From NCBI GenBank assembly GCA_900074885.1, contig FJUW01000007.1:1755609-1819608 (forward strand): a DNA stretch of 64,000 nucleotides, in the 5' to 3' direction. The DNA is from Rhynchosporium graminicola. Lineage: Eukaryota > Ascomycota > Leotiomycetes > Helotiales > Ploettnerulaceae. Numbering within the stretch: the first letter of the stretch is position 1; each line of letters begins with the position of its first letter. The translations under genes were made by a program, and so were the position numbers. The notes beneath the pieces were generated by a model. It made no database searches, was not told the origin of the DNA, and worked only from the letters and a program-made list of their open reading frames with translations. Below, in pieces: positions 60,901 to 64,000 of this stretch.

Positions 60901-63900
60901 GAGTCCTCCCCGAGCGGTAAGACCTTTTGCAAGACTGGCAGCCTCATTGTCGATCTTCCACCATACCAATGGGATCCAAGCAAGAAATTTTGGGCAGAAG
61001 CACGCTCCAGTAAAGACCACAGAGGTGCAAAGTTTGCTCGTCACGATGTCCTGGGGTCTCTGACCTTTGGAGGATCATTGGCGGAGCCAACTTGGAGGAA
61101 CGTGCTGCGTATTAGAGATTTGCCTTGGTTGAAAGACCATTCACTAGGTGGCGAGGCTGTATTCCCTGCTGCTGGCTACTTCTCGATGGCTATGGTAAGT
61201 CAGATTCAGTCACTAACCCCCAATCCCCTCCCTATCCCCACGTCAGCTCGGGGTGGTTTTGTTCCCTTTTTTCTTTCTTTGATCAAACTTTTACTTTACT
61301 TGAGTGGACTGGAAGCTGATTATTCTGTCTTTGAATAGGAAGCCATTACACAACTGAACGAGCTGAAAGATGCACCACTCTCCATAGTGGGCTATATCTT
61401 AAGAGATGTGTCTATCAAAAATGCCCTCGTCACCCCAGACGACGATGCTGGAATCGAGGTGTTGTTCACTATGAGACCTTCTATTCATAGCAACGACGAA
61501 AACACTTCCGAATGGTGGGATTTCAACGTTTCCTCCATCTCTGCCGAAGGTTTCCACAGCGATCATATGGCGGGCAGCATCAGTCTCAGCACTCAAAAGC
61601 AACGGCCAACACCAAGAACGGTTCCAAACATGCCTCAAAGAGCCTCGGGCAAATCATGGAACCAGGCTCTTAGAGGTGTCGGATTCGACTATGGCCCAAC
61701 TTTTCAAGATATGGAAGACATTTCTTTTGATGGCAAGACATACGCCGCCGCCTGCAAAACTCAAATCAAGAATAAGGTTGACAGCATGGTGGGTGAGGAG
61801 TCTCGACATGTGTTGCATCCGGCAAGCATAGATTCCTGCTTGCAACTTCTGATTGTTGCCATCTATGCAGGCCGCACCAACGCCATGTCATGTGGAGCTG
61901 TACCAATTCAAGTTGACCAAGTTGAAATCTGGACGCCGACCGAATCTCAGATCGAAGCGGGAAATGCGCAGGCCTACTCCTGGATAGACAAGCGAGGTGT
62001 CCGCTCTTTCGTTGGTAGCAATCAATTAGTGGCTAGTGACGGCAACTTGTTGATGGAGATCACGGATATGCGGTGCTCATCGTATGAGGCTGCTGTCCCT
62101 CTACGTGCCACCGAGCTTGCTAAACCTCAGCCTTATGGAAGCATGGTCTGGAAGCTTGATTTTGACTCTCTGGCAGAGACAACGGACCTGGATGTTGCAG
62201 CGCTCATTGAGCTCGCAAATTTCAAGAACCCGGGGCTTCGAGTGCTAGAAATCGGTTCGGAGAACGCTCAGTCAATATTGAAAAAGACTGCTGATGTCAA
62301 TCTGACATCGACCGAGAGCATCTCAGAACAGGCAGAGATCCTCAGTAAAGAGTTCAAAGACTTCAAGAACTTCAAGGTTGAGGTAATTGATCCTGCCCTT
62401 GATCTTGGAAATCAATCGTTCAAAGAGGCTTCCTTCGACATCATCATCTCGTCAGCCCAAGACTTGGCAGGCTTGAGAAAGTTATTGGTGGTCGGCGGTC
62501 GTCTCGTACTTCCAGAATCCAGCAGCGCTTTGTCTGAGGCGTTGAAAAGCGCGGGCTTCTCTGGTATCGACTTACAACTCAAGTCAGGAATTACTCTTAC
62601 AACTGCAGTCGATTCTGCTGCGGACCACCGTTATGACGGTGACAGAGAAATCGGTCTTGTCTACAGACAAGACCCTCCAGCAATTCTCGCTGCTGTCAAA
62701 AACGAACTTGAGGCCATAGGCTACCGAGTTGTCGTTTCCGCTTTGGAGTCCACGGAAAAGTTGTGCGAGCATATTGTGATGCTCGCCGATTTCGATGCTC
62801 CTCTCCTGCCTTCAATAACAGAGCAAGAGTTTCTAGGCTTGCAGCGAGTCACCAATACCGCACGCACCATTCTGTGGGCAACCTCTGGAGGCTTATTGAA
62901 AGGCAGAATTCCCGAGTTTGCGATGGCTTCTGGATTACTGAGAGTTCTCACTTCCGAGCAAAACTCTCTAAATGCCATAAGCATCGATTTCGACCTTACA
63001 AACACCTCTGTGGATGACATCGCCCGTATGATCTCCAGGAAAGGGCAACAACAGGTGGAGTATGTCCAGTCTACCGAGAATGAATATTACATCTCCGCAT
63101 CCGAAGTTTACATCAGTCGTCTTCAATCCAACACTGCCCTCAACTCGATCTATTCTGTTGATGAAACTGACGTTAGTGAAGCCGCTTTTGACTCCACGAA
63201 AGCCCTCACCGGGAAGATTCAGTCCGGAAAGATCGTGTTCGAGACTGTTGATCGTGTTGGCGGTGAACTTGGCCCGGAAGAGGTCGAGGTCAAAGTTTCC
63301 TTTACCGGATTAAACAAAGAGGATATATTGATTGTTTCTGGGGCGGACTATCCCACAACTTTCAGCCACGAGATTGGCGGAGTCGTTGAAAAGGTTGGTT
63401 TAAAAGTGAACCATCTCTTCCCTGGAGACCGTGTTGTTGGGTTCAGTTTCGACAAATTTGCCACATTCCAGCGGATTCGAGCAGATCTTCTGCAAAAACT
63501 CGAAACCAGCGAATCCCTATCGGAGCTTACCAGCTTACCAATGGGGATGGGAGCCGCTCTCCATGGCCTAAAGACACTTGCCGGTCTGCAGGCCGGGGAA
63601 AATGTCTTGATTCTCCAAGGTACTGGACTTGCTGGCGCCGCAGCAATACAAGTTACCAAGGCACTGGGCGGTACCCCCTTCGTTGTGGTTGATACTGAAG
63701 CTCAAGTAACATCTATTGCCTCGCAATTCAGTCTTGCAACCGAGAATGTACTACTCGCTACTGATATGTTACAGCTGAAGAAGAAACATGGCCGATTCGA
63801 CATTGATGTGATCTTCAGCGCCGGCTGGGTTAACGCAGGTCTTGCGAGGGAATCTTGGAGGCACATTGCTCCATTTGGTCGATTCGTTGATTGCGGACGC

Positions 63901-64000
63901 AAGAATGTTCTCTCGCGTAGTGCCCTGGACACCATCCCGATAGCTCGAGGAGCAAATTACATGGCATTCGACATGTTAGACCTCTACGCTTGGAAACCAG
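57962..64000 (+). CDS. highly reducing polyketide synthase (partial: KS-AT-DH-MT remnant-ER)
   Basis: Iterative type I PKS, cut by the window end. Exons: 57962-58142, 58198-58430, 58492-61194 and 61339 to beyond 64000; 1926 residues lie in the window and the last exon stays open to the edge. Domains: KS from about residue 53 with Cys226 in NTACSSS, ECHGTGTAVGDP and KTNIGHSEA. AT follows, with Ser690 in VGHSSGE after FVFTGQGAQWAKMG. DH has His1021 in LKDHSLGGE and Asp1204 in HPASIDSC, with FDYGPTF between; intron 3 (61195-61338) cuts DH after FSMAM. The stretch near residues 1310-1450 (LRVLEIGSENAQS) looks like a degenerate methyltransferase. ER shows PMGMGAALHGLKTLAGLQAGENVLI and LQGTGLAGAAAIQ. 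KR and ACP are expected beyond the window. The start MPYLRDG is 50 residues before KS. Product unknown. Confidence 0.94.

Overview
The window is nuclear DNA of a filamentous ascomycete (Pezizomycotina). The evidence is genes split by many short GT-AG introns (about 47-200 bp, often with CTAAC/CTGAC-type branch sites), 2EXR-domain and Zn2Cys6 proteins, a QDE-1-type RNA-dependent RNA polymerase, HSP90 ending in MEEVD, and a highly reducing polyketide synthase. Placement in Leotiomycetes is a weak guess. All exon structures were worked out by hand from splice motifs, reading phase and family conservation; none was checked against transcripts.

Left part (1.6-7.8 kb): three genes fit breakdown and uptake of plant cell-wall sugars: a secreted CE3-like SGNH esterase (+), a sugar-permease-type MFS transporter (-) and an intracellular GH43 glycosidase (-). 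Then come two 2EXR-domain genes (8.6-11.6 kb, -), a 2.3 kb gap, the HSP90 gene with an intron in its 5' leader (13.86-16.23 kb, +) and a secreted Pro/Gly/Thr-rich repeat protein (17.5-18.4 kb, +). From 18.4 to 22.1 kb there is no credible gene, but there is one inverted-repeat element (20.9-21.2 kb).

Middle part (22-44 kb): a second secreted SGNH hydrolase, a frame-broken caspase-like (C14) gene, a Ppn2-like phosphatase of the vacuolar polyphosphatase type, an eIF4E-like cap-binding protein, a second sugar transporter, the RNA silencing RdRp, and a short-chain dehydrogenase. Next is a trio: a DUF2855 protein and a polytopic membrane protein that share one divergent promoter, and a PaxM-like FAD epoxidase/monooxygenase convergent with the membrane protein. 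The epoxidase plus membrane protein pair is the type of combination that epoxidises and cyclises prenyl chains in fungal meroterpenoid and indole-diterpene pathways.

Right part (46.5-64 kb): a 3.2 kb repeat-rich gap holds two copies of a ~116 bp palindromic MITE-like element and one copy of a dispersed ~64 bp repeat whose partner lies inverted at 23.8 kb. It is followed by a polyketide cluster: Zn2Cys6 regulator (+), DHA14-type MFS exporter (-), flavin monooxygenase (-) with a GC-AG intron, and an HR-PKS (+) that runs off the window end after KS-AT-DH-(degenerate MT)-ER. A CGGCCG hexamer recurs in the promoters of the DUF2855/membrane-protein pair, the epoxidase, the exporter and the monooxygenase/PKS pair, which suggests (unproven) that 41-64 kb is one co-regulated polyketide-terpenoid type cluster split by repeats.
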